A stretch of DNA of 64,000 nucleotides from Bidens hawaiensis. Taxonomy: Eukaryota; Streptophyta; Magnoliopsida; Asterales; Asteraceae. The position numbers were made by a program, and so were the translations under genes. Location of the stretch: positions 124,001 through 188,000 of the forward strand of contig JAIQDT010001660.1 in the NCBI GenBank assembly GCA_021521415.1. Direction: 5' to 3'. Shown here piece by piece: positions 36,336 through 48,359 of this stretch (its first letter is position 1; each line of letters opens with the position of its first letter). Under the pieces are notes generated by a model that saw nothing but the letters and a program-made list of their open reading frames with translations, was not told the DNA's origin and made no database searches.

Positions 36336-39300
36336 GCTTTTTAACTTTACCTGCATTACAGGAATAGACAAAATAAAATAAGAAGTCTCATTGGGTAAAT
36401 ATTTCTTTTATGTTTGTTAAATTTTAAATGTTATGACTTATGAGCAGTCATCATTCCATTCTATTGCACTCCATTCCATTATTATGACATACCAAATCTG
36501 TTTTAAATGTCCTTTTGTTTATATTTGGCAACCACATTATTTGCAACCGCGTTATGTAAAAACAAGTCAACAAGCAAATGGAGGAGGAAACCATTATTAG
36601 TTTACTCGTATGATTCTTTCAGTCGTTCAACTGATTGTGACTGATGATCAGTTGAATGTGATGGATTGTTAGGTTTTTGATTTGGGGTGTTAACGTGTTA
36701 AAGATTTTTGAAATTGGGGTTGAAATGTTAAAGGGTTTTGGTTTTATCGGGGTTGAGAGAGAAAAGAGAGGTGACACCGTTGCAATTACTTGCAAAGAAA
36801 CAATAAAAGACCAAACTGCCCATCACGTGTTAGTCACATACAATTACTTAACGAGGGATTTGGATGACCGTTAGTCAAAAGGACAAAAAACGAGGTACTT
36901 TGCCTTTGAATGGACAGAGAATGAAGTTGAACGTTTTAAAGTATCAGATACATAAATTAGCATGTTTAAATGATAAAAGTTGTAATTTTCTCTAAAATAT
37001 AAATAAAAGGGAATGGGGGTGCAATCGGGTCAACATGAAAACCCGCGTTGGATCAATTGAATCCGAGGTCACATTTGATATCTCATGATGTTGATCAACG
37101 ACTTCAACCCTTGCTTCTTTTCATCTATACAAGCCATCAAGTGCGATATGTATTTCTTTTTTAATTGACAAATTCACCTTAAACTACTTCTAAATCACTG
37201 CTTTTGTCTATAATGGGACCAATATATTATTTATTATCGTTTAAAGCTTATTAAACTATATTTATATTTTCTTAAATAATTAATTAAATGTTTGCAAAGT
37301 TAATTATGTTAAAATACAAACGTGACAACTAGATAATTAAGCGAATATGAAGTCTGATAATAAAAAGTAGTTTCAATAAATATACAAAAACAAAATTAGT
37401 TTAGTTAAACTTTTTTTTTAAATGGTAGTTCACATGCTCTTAACAATAAACAAAATTAGTTTAGTTAAAACTCTTTTTTAAAATGGTAGTTCACATGCTC
37501 TTAACAATAAACATGTTTTTAAGACTATATGTTAGGGTGATGTTAAAGGAACACCTAAAATTGGGTTTTACTTGATGTACACCCCTTCCTTGTATACAAG
37601 CATATAGACAGTATTATTGATGATTCGTTTTATATGGGCGTATAGCCCTATAAATTTTTAAATTCAGTATGATGTTGGTTAGTACTTAGCACAAAGTAAA
37701 TGGTGTACGTGTAACCATCCGTTAAAAATATTGTTGAATAAATATTTACTATTTATTGTAAAATTTATCATATTTTAAATTTGGAATAAATTTACATTAA
37801 GAAGAAAACTTCAAAAATAGTAAGTTGACCAATATTTTAGCGTGGTATTACGTATTATTTGCTTCTTCTTTACAAGGAAAATATTGTTAAGATAAGGTGT
37901 CTCTATGTTGGTTTTGAGTGCTTTGACCGACCAATTTTCCTCTTTTCTTGATATAGTATGTTGTATAAGACTTGCTCTTTTTCATGTTCAACATTCTCCC
38001 CCAAATAGAAAAAGGTAAAGAATTATATATTATTAAGTTGAGACCGTAAATATTAAGTATTTTCCAGGAAGATGTCTCATAATAAAACTAAAACTTATTC
38101 ATTCAATATCATAGACATTTCTGAAAAAACAAATTATAACATCTCTTCGTATAGATGTTCAATTGTTCATTATTTACAGATTACGTCTTATAAGGCAAAC
38201 TTAACATGTCTGAAGAATGATGGTGTTTTTTTTATTATCATATTCGAAAATATTAACGTTTTTTATTATTATATTCAAAAATTTTGTATTGTTAGAATCG
38301 TTGCCAGAAATGTGCCTTAAAACGAAAGGTGTAACGCGTATTTCTCTCCTAGAGTATCACATCACTTGAGTTCATTTAAGTAGCATAACCTAATAATAAT
38401 ATCACATGTTGAAGTTGAAAGTGTCTTGGTAAATAAATCCACTAGATCTTGTTTTTCAACAAATTTGTTAAACAATAATATCACATGAAATTTGAATGTA
38501 CTAATTAATGTGGTCAGTTGTAGGTGGGTTTAATAGTTAATAAAAAAACGAATTTGGTGAACCGGGGAATTGATGTGTCGTTAGTAATTTGTTTGGCGAC
38601 TGTGAGATCGCATACAGTGTGTGGGTTGCTTTTACGAATGGCTAGATTTACCGTCGATTCAAACTTTTTCTAAATCAGGAATTTTAAATTAGCTTGTTTC
38701 ATACTTTCCTAGACTCTTTTCTAGCTAGAAGAGAAAGCTTATTCATGGCATTATTCTTACAGCTTGATGGGCCATTTGGAGATACAGGAATGATGCCGTT
38801 TTTTCACGGGATAAACGAAGGAAAGATCTCATCATAGATTTTATTACATCAATTACACGTTTTGATGGCTAATTAAGTAATAGAGATCGAACTTGTTATG
38901 CTAGCTAGTCAGAGTAAATTAAAAATCTTCTCAATGTTATGTAATTAACTTTTGTCTCGTTTCTAACTTCTTGCTAGTTTTAATATAATTGGCCGTTAAA
39001 AAATTAGTTAAACAAAAAAAAGAAAAAGAACAAGTACTTGCAAAAGGGTCTAATAAACCACACAATATTAAATTTCATATGTGAAAAGTCTACTTATATT
39101 TATATATGCATGTGTTATGTTGCTGACTTTACCATCACAAAAACAACTTATAAAATTTGGTAGTTTATACACTTGTGGTGCTATGAGTTACTCTATTATA
39201 ACCTCTAGCATTTAATGTACGTATTAGAAGAATAGATGAAATAAAATATGAAAATACTATTACCTTTAAAGACATATTTATGTTAATGATTTTAATTAGT

Positions 39301-39980
39301 GGTATCAAATAGTCACAGCTATAAATTAGGTGAAGATTTACTTTTATGTTTCGTAAATTTAAACTAGCATGAATAGTCATGAACTCATGATTCCATTTCA
39401 CTAGTTTTGAATACCAAATAAAGTGTTTTACTTTTTATTTGAAATAATGTTTTCATTTATAACAAACGCGTTATATGCAATCTTGTTATGTAAGCACAAA
39501 GCAACAATGCACACACTTTTAAAACTCAAGTAATCAAGAATTTAGTAATATAGCTAGCATGAATCTCATAATTCATATTTACTGTTAACGAACTTCAATT
39601 TCAATTAATCGGTTTGGAAGCTCGGGTATGGTCACGATTAAGGGTAAAAACATAACGCGACTACTAGTTTGTTCGGGCATATTTAGGGACGACAATCTTG
39701 ACTCAAAGCATTTTAAATTGGTCAACTTGGTTTGCTTTGAAAATTATTTAATTAAAATAGATTGACTTTATTTGTAATCAAAACAAATCTAGATTTTAAT
39801 TAAGAGAGATAAACTTTATTCTAAAAGATCAACATTTTTAGTCGTCAATATTGCTTTGACTTTTGAACAGTTACTAAGTTAAATTCAATACTTACAAGTT
39901 ACAATCTTAAAAGTGAATACAATATAATTGTTCATATATTACATGAAAAATTAAATTAAATTGATTTATCTAGTGTCCAT
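36336..39980. other. Intergenic, upstream of the first RING/VWA gene
   Basis: A 62-bp tandem duplication lies at about 37385-37446 and 37448-37509 (AACAAAATTAGTTTAGTTAA...). About 37755-38010 and 39155-39220 resemble 34740-34985 and 35640-35700, suggesting an old segmental duplication. A 65-codon frame at 36677-36874 lacks features of a real gene. AT-rich elsewhere. Confidence 0.4.
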
Positions 39981-39984
39981 CTAC

Positions 39985-39992
39985 TATATAAG
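39985..39992 (+). promoter_or_regulatory. TATA box of RING/VWA copy 1
   Basis: TATATAAG lies about 240 bp before the ATG at 40226. The same box in a homologous context is found at 46809-46816 in front of copy 2, which supports its role. Confidence 0.6.
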
Positions 39993-40104
39993 TTCATAGC
40001 AATTGGTTCCTATGTACACATACCCTAAAATCAACACACAAACCCATACACAATATTTAAGGAAACTATAATCATCATCGTATATCATCAAATCTTCTTC
40101 AAGA

Positions 40105-40125
40105 ATGTTTGTTTACACCGATTAG
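40105..40125 (+). promoter_or_regulatory. Upstream ORF of six codons in the leader of copy 1
   Basis: ATG at 40105 opens a frame MFVYTD followed by TAG, inside the expected 5' leader and 100 bp before the main ATG. It might lower translation of the main frame. In copy 2 the corresponding ATG is at 46894, just before the retrotransposon insertion. Confidence 0.3.
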
Positions 40126-40225
40126 TTTTTCACTTTTTCCGCTTAAGATCTGTCTGTCCATTCTTCTCATCATAATATTATTCTATAAATATAAGATTTG
40201 TATATTAATTTGTACCACTGGAATC

Positions 40226-43200
40226 ATGGGAGGTGAAAGTACATGGAGGAAGATGAAGCTCGCTCTTGGGCTTAACACATGCATTGATGTGTTGAAAACA
40301 TCCGACGACGAAGATGAACCGCTGGCGAGAAGCTCAGGTGTTTGTCGTCGAAAGGCGACCACTCCGACCCCTTCGTCTTCCGGTCTCCTGGTGGACAAAT
40401 CCGACGTTATGTCGTCGACTGAGGTACTTTCTGCTTTTGCATATAGTTTCACTTTCTTGTTAGTTGTGTATGATATTGTCGTATAGAATTATCGGAGTAA
40501 AAGTAGAGTATGAGTAACATTACAATAAAAAAAATACCGCCTATTGGTTAGGTTATTGTTCCACATATATATTTTTAATGTGATTAAGAGATTCTTATTG
40601 TGATGATGATAGATCTTTACATGTACAATATTATATGGGTGGGGATGGAGTCATATGTAGATAGTGATGGCTTTTGTTGTTGTGATGTAGTTTTCAAATC
40701 TTAATGGTTTGATGGACCCTTTTAAGGTTTATCTTCTTTCATATCAATCTTTATTGGTTTTTGACAACATTTTTTATTTGTTTGATTTTCTGTTAGTATT
40801 GATAAAATTAATATATGTTTATAGATGGACAGTTTTACACTTTACTTCCCCTTCTTGAAGGTAACCTGACAAAGGATATTTTTTGGTCAACACTTTAAAT
40901 TTCACTTACAAAACCTCTCTTTTTTTTCTTTTTCATAGTTGAATAAACACTTTTGACTTTGATTACTTGTGAAGCATGAAAATGAAATTGATAGAAAGTA
41001 AGTTTATCTTTGAAAAGAGTATAAATTCTTTAGCTATCTCTTATTGATTCATAATTCTTTTCATACATATGATGATATGCTTTTTTTAATTAATTTGTTG
41101 ATGGAACATCATTTGCTTATTGATCTTTACTTTAAAATGTTCCTAGTTTTTAATCAGATAGAATAACCTTTAACACTAGTTGGCCACCCGAAAGGCGTTA
41201 GGCCAAAGTGATTTGCATCTTGTGTGATCTTGATTTTACCTGATAATCTTTTGACACCATCTAACAAAGTTGTGGTTAAATTTATATAAACCGGTATGTA
41301 TAGATCGGGTTCTATCTAACTTTCAAAAGATCAATACTTAATTGTATTTTGGAAACAAAATGTTTGATTTGAAATAAAAATAGTGTTACTGCTTCACTTG
41401 GCTTCAAACTGATGTTCATTCATGAGATATACAACCTTAACTATGACAGCACTTTATAAAATTTATTCTTAATCATGTTGTAATCGAAAACACAATCGTG
41501 TTGAGAGTTTATTAAGGGAGTCTATTAACGATAACATGTCGACAATAAGGATCACCGAAGTATGGCCCATACTATGATGCGCGTCAACTTAAAAACATAT
41601 GCATTATTATTTTCAAATTCCTAACTTTTAATAAAATAATTTTTCTTTGGATTGCAGCAATTTTGTGCAATATGCTTGATGCCAATGAAGACAACCAGCA
41701 GTCACGCAATCTTCACAGCGGAATGCTCACATTCCTTCCATTTCCATTGCATTACATCAAATGTAAAACATGGAAATCGAGCATGTCCCGTCTGTCGAGC
41801 AAAATGGAAAGAAATCCCCTTAAAGAATCCCGGTTCTTGTGTGAATTCAAGTTCAAATTCCAATCCATGGTCCCAAGAAGATTACACAATGGTTTTCCCA
41901 GTTGGTATGCCAGTACCGCCACATTTAGTACGCCCTAATGCTAACTTATTATACCAAGTTCAAGAACCTCCCATCTTTGATGATGATGATGAACTAGTCG
42001 TCCCGGAAGAACAAGAAGACGATATCTTATCTAGTGATTCTGATTTTAATGAAGGAATAGAAATGAAAACATATCCTGAAGTCTCTGCAGTAGCAAGATC
42101 AACTTCCTTTGATAATTTTGGCATCTTAATTAATATCAAAGCTCCCGTCATTAAACGAAATCTCAACAATCGTGCGCCGATTGATCTAGTGACCGTGCTT
42201 GATATTAGTAGCAGCATGTCGGGTACGAAGATTGCGTTACTAAAACAAGCAATGGGATTTTTAGTACAAAATCTTGGCCCGTGTGACAGACTTTCGGTCA
42301 TAGCGTTTTCTTCTATAGCTCGTCGCCTTTTCCCTCTTCGTCGTATGACCGAAATTGGGAAACAAGAATCTTTACAACTGATTAACTCGTTGGTTGTTGA
42401 CCGTGGGACATTTATAGCCGAGGCCCTAAGAAAGGGAGCCCAAGTGATGAACGACCGCAAATTCAAGAATCCCGTTAGTTGTATGATATTGTTGTCGGAC
42501 GGGCAAGACACGTATTACACTAGTGTCCGCCTGCATAACCCCGGGTTTAAAACTGATTACCAGGCTCTTTTACCGTCTATTCAAGTTAAAAAAGGCGAAC
42601 CTCACGTACCTATTCACACGTTTGGGTTTGGTGCGAATCATGATGGGTGTGCATTACATTATATAGCCGAGAATTCGGGAGGGATGTTTTCGTTTATAGA
42701 AGCGGAGAATGTGATACAAGACGCTTTTGCTCAGTGTATTGGCGGGGTTTTGAGTGTTGTGGTTCAAGAACTGCGAGTTGAAGTCGAGTGTGTTCATCCC
42801 GTGTTACAACTTGGGTCTATTAAAGCCGGGAGTTATAAAGCGGGTATGGATGATAATAGAAGATTAGGATATATTGAAGTTGGCGATTTATACGCGGAAG
42901 AAGAGAGAAATTTTCTCGTAGAAATGGATATTCCGGGTGAAGAATCAGGTAATGAAATGTCATTGGTGAAATTTAAAGTTACTTATACGGACCCAATAAA
43001 GAAAACAATGGTCATGGGTGGTGATAACGAAGATGTGATGATCTCGAGGCCCGAGACAACTTTGGGAGAGCCAAAAGTATCGATAGAAGTTGACCGTCAG
43101 AGGAACAGGTTCAGGGCCGCCAAGGCGATAGCCGAGGCTCCGAACAATGGCTGAAAATGGTGAATTAACGTCGGCAGCGTCGTTACTTGAAGAATGCCGA

Positions 43201-43521
43201 AAAAAGCTGGCGGATTCTGTGTCGGGTGGTGGAGGTGATCGGTTGGTTGTCGGTTTGATGGCTGAACTGAGGGAAATGAAAGAGAGAATGGTGAACCGTA
43301 GAATGTATGAGTGTACGGGTCGGGCTTATATGTTGTCCGGGTTGAGCTCACACTCGTGGCAGCGTGCCACGGCTAGGGGTGACTCGACCGAGGTGACGAG
43401 CGAGATAACGACTTACCAGACACGGACAATGGTGGATATGATTAACACATCTAATACAATGAGTATTAACCTGAGTCCTTCAACATTAACGGTTAATCCC
43501 AGTAACAAAAAAAGTACTTAA
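40226..43521 (+). CDS. RING-H2 + von Willebrand A domain E3 ubiquitin ligase, WAV3/EDA40 type, copy 1 (3' frameshift)
   Basis: Exon 1 is 40226-40423 (66 codons, MGGESTWRKMKLALGLNTC...); after a 1.2-kb intron, exon 2 starts at 41658. The RING-H2 finger runs CAICLMPM...ECSHSFHFHC...CPVCRAKWKEIP. An acidic linker follows (PEEQEDDILSSDSDF), then a VWA domain with intact MIDAS motif DISSS and LLSDG, then a VWA-associated C-terminal region. In Arabidopsis such ligases act in root gravitropism and auxin-linked growth. The frame stops at 43152-43154 after ...AIAEAPNNG, giving 564 aa. The conserved continuation (124 codons, MAENGELTSAASLLEEC...) is in the next frame, 43147-43521. Against copy 2 there is one extra base near 43141, so either the gene is truncated or the assembly has an error. 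Confidence 0.85.
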
Positions 43522-43821
43522 ATGATATGACAAAGTATCCTTGTTAATTTAAGTTTATGTTTTATATTTGTTCCAATTGGATTTGATGGGTAATATTGTA
43601 AGGATATTAATAAGTTTGAATCTTATGAACATTTATTTAATATCAGATAAGTGATAGTTTGTTTTTTAATTTTCAAGATTGACATGTTTGTTCATAACTT
43701 CCTAGCACCCTGGTGACTATGTATATATTATAATAAAACTAATTATTCGAGGTTAAGAAAGAGTATTATCTCAATGATACAAGAAAATATGAGATTTGTG
43801 GCGACCAAAGAACACAAGGAC
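43522..43821. other. 3' region of RING/VWA copy 1
   Basis: The segment AAGGATATTAATAAGTTTGAATC...GTGATAGTTTG (43599-43663) is homologous to the end of copy 2, where it lies inside the altered C-terminal frame. Confidence 0.6.
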
Positions 43822-43822
43822 T

Positions 43823-44418
43823 GAAGTTTTGGGGGGGGGGGGGGGGGGGCACGTCCATTTGATAGACAAATACGTCCAAAAGAATGCGCGACCGAAGGTA
43901 CAAGGCAGGACGCCTGCCTGCGAATGCAAGGGTTGTGCAGAGCAAGGCATCAACACTCAACAAGGTGGTGGCACCTATACACTCGGCATCTGCAGAACCA
44001 CCGGTGTAGATCCGCGTAGTGAACAATAGTACCAACTACTACGAAGAGGTGGGACCCGTGTAAAATGGCATCCATGATCTCCACTATGACAATCACAGAG
44101 GAGACCACCGGTCTTACTTCGACACGTGGTCAAGTAACGGGTTTCCACCAGTAGGTACATTCGGCTATAAATATGAGCTCTCATCCAAACAGTAAATTGC
44201 CTCCGTTCAGAGTCTCATAATTAAGATACATTCTTTGTGCTTACACTTTATGCACGGAAAGACCTCGATAAAAACGATGATGACTCTTTGTTGAGGTTAA
44301 AGCATCTCTCCCTTCTAACCCTTCGCCCACATTCAATTCTACTATTTATTTGTGGTTTCTCATTCTATCTACGAGCAAAGGTTAGCGACCAACCCGGTCT
44401 GAACTCGTGTTTCTTCAT
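43823..44418 (+). mobile_element. LTR-like fragment
   Basis: Begins TGAAGTTTT followed by a 19-nt G run (43831-43849) and ends CGTGTTTCTTCA, so TG...CA. CTATAAATATGAG at about 44165 could be its TATA box. The following TCTGGCAACGAGG may be a primer site. Both ends resemble those of the 9.8-kb element (TGAAGA... and ...TTTCTTCA). No partner LTR or target duplication was found. Confidence 0.45.
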
Positions 44419-44519
44419 CTGGCAACGAGGATTCAGAAACCATCAAAATTTTCGGTATGCAAACCTCTTATTCACATACTTAATTTTCAATTTTTGTTGT
44501 ATAAAATCACTATTAATAG

Positions 44520-45877
44520 CCCAGTTGCTCCCCTTTTAGGCGCTTCCTCTAGTTAAAGAGTGAATTCAGGAGTTCCAGGCAGGCGATAGGGGCTTCGGGG
44601 GGATAACATGAATCGTATAAGCCTGAACCCTATTAGTTATGTGCTTCCCCCTTCAAGAGCTGGGCTACTACCCTAATAAAGTTCTTCCTAGCGTATAGTA
44701 TTGGGCAGATTGAGTCTTTCTCTAATATAGTACCTAATAGTTAGATTAAGCATTAGGCGCAACTTCGACTATAAAGCATCCCGTTAATATCTTCTCTTTC
44801 TGTCTTCAAGCTTCAAGCTTTTGCCTAGGAGCTCGGATTCCAGTCCTATCGTTAGAAGGCAGCATAGTTGGAATTTCTTCCTGCGGCGAATAAAGGAAGA
44901 GCTCTCGGTAGTTGCGGTGGAGTAAAAAAATAGATTATTGCTTTCGGAACCGGGAACTGTCTGGTCCTCTCTTATGATAGCATCGTCATCCGCGCAGCCT
45001 TTCTTTATCCCTTGCTTTTTACGGCCCTGCTACTAATAGAATAAAAAGACTAAAGTTCCGTTGGGTGCTGCCTTAGTTCGCTAGCTTCGTTGTATGGAAT
45101 GACCGGACTGACTTCAGGGAAGTTTTTGTGGTAAAAGGAAAAGAGTTGGGCTCTCTACCGAAGCCGTTATTGGGCTTTCCTTTTCACCAGGGAAACTCCC
45201 ACGAGCTTTAGGGTAACCTCTGTCTTCATGTTCACATCTTTTTCTTACTCTTTCATTGGGCCTTTCGCCTCCCTCGAAGTAAAAACTCTCCAGTGAGACC
45301 AGATCAGCCAGAAGCCTTGGTGTGCTAACCAAAGAACCCGCCCCAGCGGACCCAGTTTCCAAAAGATTGAGTGGTCTGCGCATAACACCTCCTGACGGGG
45401 CATCTCCTCCATCCTCGTTGGTCCTTCCAAAACCTACTTCTCTTTTATTTCTTTTATTTTCTTCTTTTTCACTCTGGCGCAGCATTGTCCACTGGGGATT
45501 AGTAACAAAATAAAGTAACTGGCTGATGGGAGACCTGTTCCACGTCTTAGCTTCGACCTCCCAGTCACAGCACAGACATGCCTGACTGAGAAACAACCAA
45601 CAGCCTTGTTCCGAGAGTATAAAGAACCCCCTCTAACAAAACAAAGTAGCAAGAAGGATGACTCTCGAAGGCTTGGTCCTTGTACCGAAACAAGGTCCCA
45701 GATCAATTTGCTGAAGCCGAAGGCCAATGAGGAAAGGTCCTTGACTTTGCTTGAAGCGGGAAATAAAGTATACTTTGTATACTATGAATAATAGCTCTTC
45801 CTAACAAATGGAAGTGTGGAGGAATCGAAAGCTAGAGCTATTAGTCTACAATAGGGCTTTCTATCAATCAATCAATA
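44520..45877. other. Probable nuclear insertion of mitochondrial DNA (NUMT)
   Basis: About 1.36 kb whose composition (more GC, short purine/pyrimidine clusters such as GCTTCCCCCTTCAAGAGC and CTCGAAGGCTTGGTCC) differs sharply from the AT-rich flanks and looks like plant mitochondrial intergenic DNA. Several long but unconserved-looking frames cross it, for example 160 codons on the minus strand at 45114-45596. I recognise no complete mitochondrial gene. The attribution rests on style, not alignment. Confidence 0.6.
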
Positions 45878-46213
45878 GTGATATCTCACTTTCAAATGAG
45901 ATATTAGCAAAGAGGTTTTTGCATACCAATATTGTAGAAGCGTATGGATATATTTTCATTTGGGATGTATAATAATGTTTAATGTTTCTTGACATAGGGA
46001 TAGTGATCCTCAACTTGTTTTTCATAATACATAGTTACTAGTTAGGTTTGTTACCTAAATTCTCTTAAAAGTTACTAAATTTGTTAAACAATCAATTTGT
46101 TAATATTGTTTTGACTTTTGAACAGTTATCAAGTCAAATTCGATAGTTACAAGTTTAAAGTTAATATAATATAACTGCTAATATATTAAATCCATGGAAA
46201 TGTTAAAATACAA
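45878..46213. other. Duplicated upstream region of RING/VWA copy 2
   Basis: Sequence around 46115-46190 (TGACTTTTGAACAGTTATCAAGTCAAATTCGATAGTTACAAG...) matches 39855-39925 upstream of copy 1, showing that the promoter region was duplicated along with the gene. Confidence 0.6.
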
Positions 46214-46730
46214 ACGGAGACAAAAACGAGAAGTGTGAGAAGGATTTGCGGCCATACAAAAAACCCCTAAAAATTTCAAAAAATTAATAAAAAGATCATA
46301 ACTCAGAACATAAATAAAAAACAAAAATGTTTCCCTTGTCATTCCCGTAAAAAAAAACGCCGAAAAAACAAAATGCAGAGACAAAAGACACAATGACGAA
46401 AATGAACAAAAAGACACAATCATGAGTAAAATATAACACAATGTTGAGTAATATAACACAATATCAAGAAAAAAAGACACAATGTTAAGAAAAAAAGACA
46501 CAATCAATGATGAAAATAAACAAAAAACATAATAATAAACAAAAAGACACAATGATCTTTTTCTCTCAATATTGTGTTTTTTTAGAACGAGGAAGATGGT
46601 GGAAACATTTTTGTGTTTTTACTTTTTTTGTTTTTTTATTAAATTTTGAGTTATAGTTTTTATTTAATTTTTTAAAAAGTTTTTTTTATGTGACTATAAA
46701 TCCTTTTCATACTTGTTATTTTTATCTCCT
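46214..46730. repeat. Foldback MITE copy 3
   Basis: Left end GGAGACAAAAACGAGAAG, right end TTTTTATCTCCT. Subterminal AAAACCCCTAAAAATTTC and AATTAATAAAAAGATCATAACTC match the other copies. The core repeats GACACAATG / ATAACACAATAT phrases, complementary in sense to copy 2's ATTGTGTTTT core. It sits in the copy 2 upstream region: the matching point upstream of copy 1 (about 39945) has no such insertion. Confidence 0.65.
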
Positions 46731-46808
46731 AACCGGACCTAATTAAATTGATTTATTTGATAGCCAGAAGATTGCCCATCAAAGTGGTTTTCCTCACACC
46801 CTCTCTAC

Positions 46809-46816
46809 TATATAAG
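46809..46816 (+). promoter_or_regulatory. Displaced TATA box of RING/VWA copy 2
   Basis: TATATAAG in the same context as 39985-39992 of copy 1. The LTR retrotransposon at 46905-56731 now separates it from the copy 2 ATG by 10 kb. Confidence 0.6.
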
Positions 46817-46904
46817 TTCAAAGCAATCAATATACATACACAAACACAACCGAGGAAACTAAAATAGTAAAAGGACCTTATATTCTTCAAGAATGTTCCT
46901 TTAC

Positions 46905-47947
46905 TGAAGAAACACCGGTCGAACCCCGACAGATTACGAGTAACCTGAGGGTTAGATAGACGTTTCCCACGAGGGGTTAATTCCGGCAAGATGGTTCTTC
47001 CGATAACCTGCAAAACAGACACCGTGAGCTCGTCACTAAGAAAGGGGGGGGGTTCCTCCTTGTGACCACCCTCCGGCGTGAGAATCAGTCTATATTACTC
47101 TTTGAATATAAAAGTATATTATTAATACTAGAGCAGTTATCAGGTAAATTATACAAGATATTAGATGATGAAATGATATTACCATTTGATGTCTTTTATA
47201 GCCGAAGGTGGGTTTCCAAGGAGGTTTAGCCGGCCTACTACTCTGCCAACTGTGGCCTACGCACGTGCTCTGCTGGTAATTGGTGGATAGGCAGCGGCTG
47301 ACAGTGACCAGGCGTGCTGTTCACTTTTCCTTTTCCACCAACTACAGGCTAGGCACGTGGTATGGCAGGAGTTGGTGAGCAGGCGGCGGCTATTGGTCAC
47401 AGTGCTGTGGCGTGTTGTCTGCCATGCTGCTGTCAGTGAGCTGTCGTATCGTTGGTCAGATCTTTTGTCCATACCTCGTCAGGTATCACACAAAAGATCC
47501 TCCATTATTATACGGACTGGCTCATTTAGGCGGGAGTTTTCCCCCTCCCGCCTTTATGCGGGAATGTTCCCGGCTTTGCTCATTCCTTCTTCAGGTGACT
47601 GCTGAATTATTACGAGTCTGAGCCTTATGCGTGTAGCCATGCTGCGCGGGTGGCCAGTCCCTAATGGCGGGTATCCGCACCTGCGGGAACAGGCGGATAC
47701 TTGGAAACCATAGGGAGGCATTTCCTGCGAGACCAGCTTGCGTACCGCATGTGAGGTCGTCACAACTCTGAGCGTGGTGGGTCCTGCGGGTTTGGTAGGT
47801 CGCGGCGCAGACGTCCCTATGGTGAAGTCTGCGGGTTCAACTGCGCAGACGTCCGTTTAAGGAGTCTTGCGTGTTCAACTGCGCAGACGTCTCCTTTTAA
47901 GGAAGTCTTGCGGGTCCTAACCACCTCTGCTGGGACCTACCTCTTCA
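46905..47947 (-). repeat. 3' LTR (element orientation), 1043 bp
   Basis: In minus orientation starts TGAAGAGGTAGGTCCC and ends GGTGTTTCTTCA. Compared with the other LTR it has G for C at 47024, a G run one base shorter, and G for A at the site matching 56384. Confidence 0.93.
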
Positions 47948-47961
47948 AGTCCCCCCAGTCC
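47948..47961 (-). other. Polypurine tract
   Basis: Minus strand GGACTGGGGGGACT directly precedes the LTR start TGAAGAGG. Confidence 0.75.
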
Positions 47962-48359
47962 AATGTTCTGCTCATGAATGTTTAATAAAGTGAGGTGAAC
48001 TTTTGGACTTAAGCAAGGGGTTTTTGAAAAGGGTTTAGTTTTATGGGTTTTCCGCGGGAAGTCTTACCCACGGGTTTCCCAATGTCACGCAGAATTTCCC
48101 AATGTTCTGCTTGATCTCTGGGATGATGCGGATAGGTCTGTAATCTCCCCGCAAGTCAGGAGCGTTTAGAACCTTTTGTGTAGATTCTCCATGAGGTCTT
48201 GGTGGTTTTGAACATAGTGATCAATCATGTTATAACCACCAATTCCATCCTGAAGTTTCAAACAATCTAGTTCTTGACGTTCCCGCTATGCGGGGATGTT
48301 AATCCCGTTTCTGCAAGCATGGCCCAGAAGATCCTTCTTGGTTTCAATTCCCATGGAGT

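Noticed and set aside
35985..36344. 119-codon hydrophobic + strand frame
   Set aside because: It is Phe/Leu/Val-rich because of the ATTGTGTTTT repeat of a MITE core.
36677..36874. 65-codon + strand frame
   Set aside because: No promoter, no domain, and the sequence looks like common intergenic repeat text.
45114..45596. 160-codon minus-strand frame
   Set aside because: It sits in probable mitochondrial DNA and I could not identify it as a known mitochondrial protein; there is no start context or nuclear promoter.
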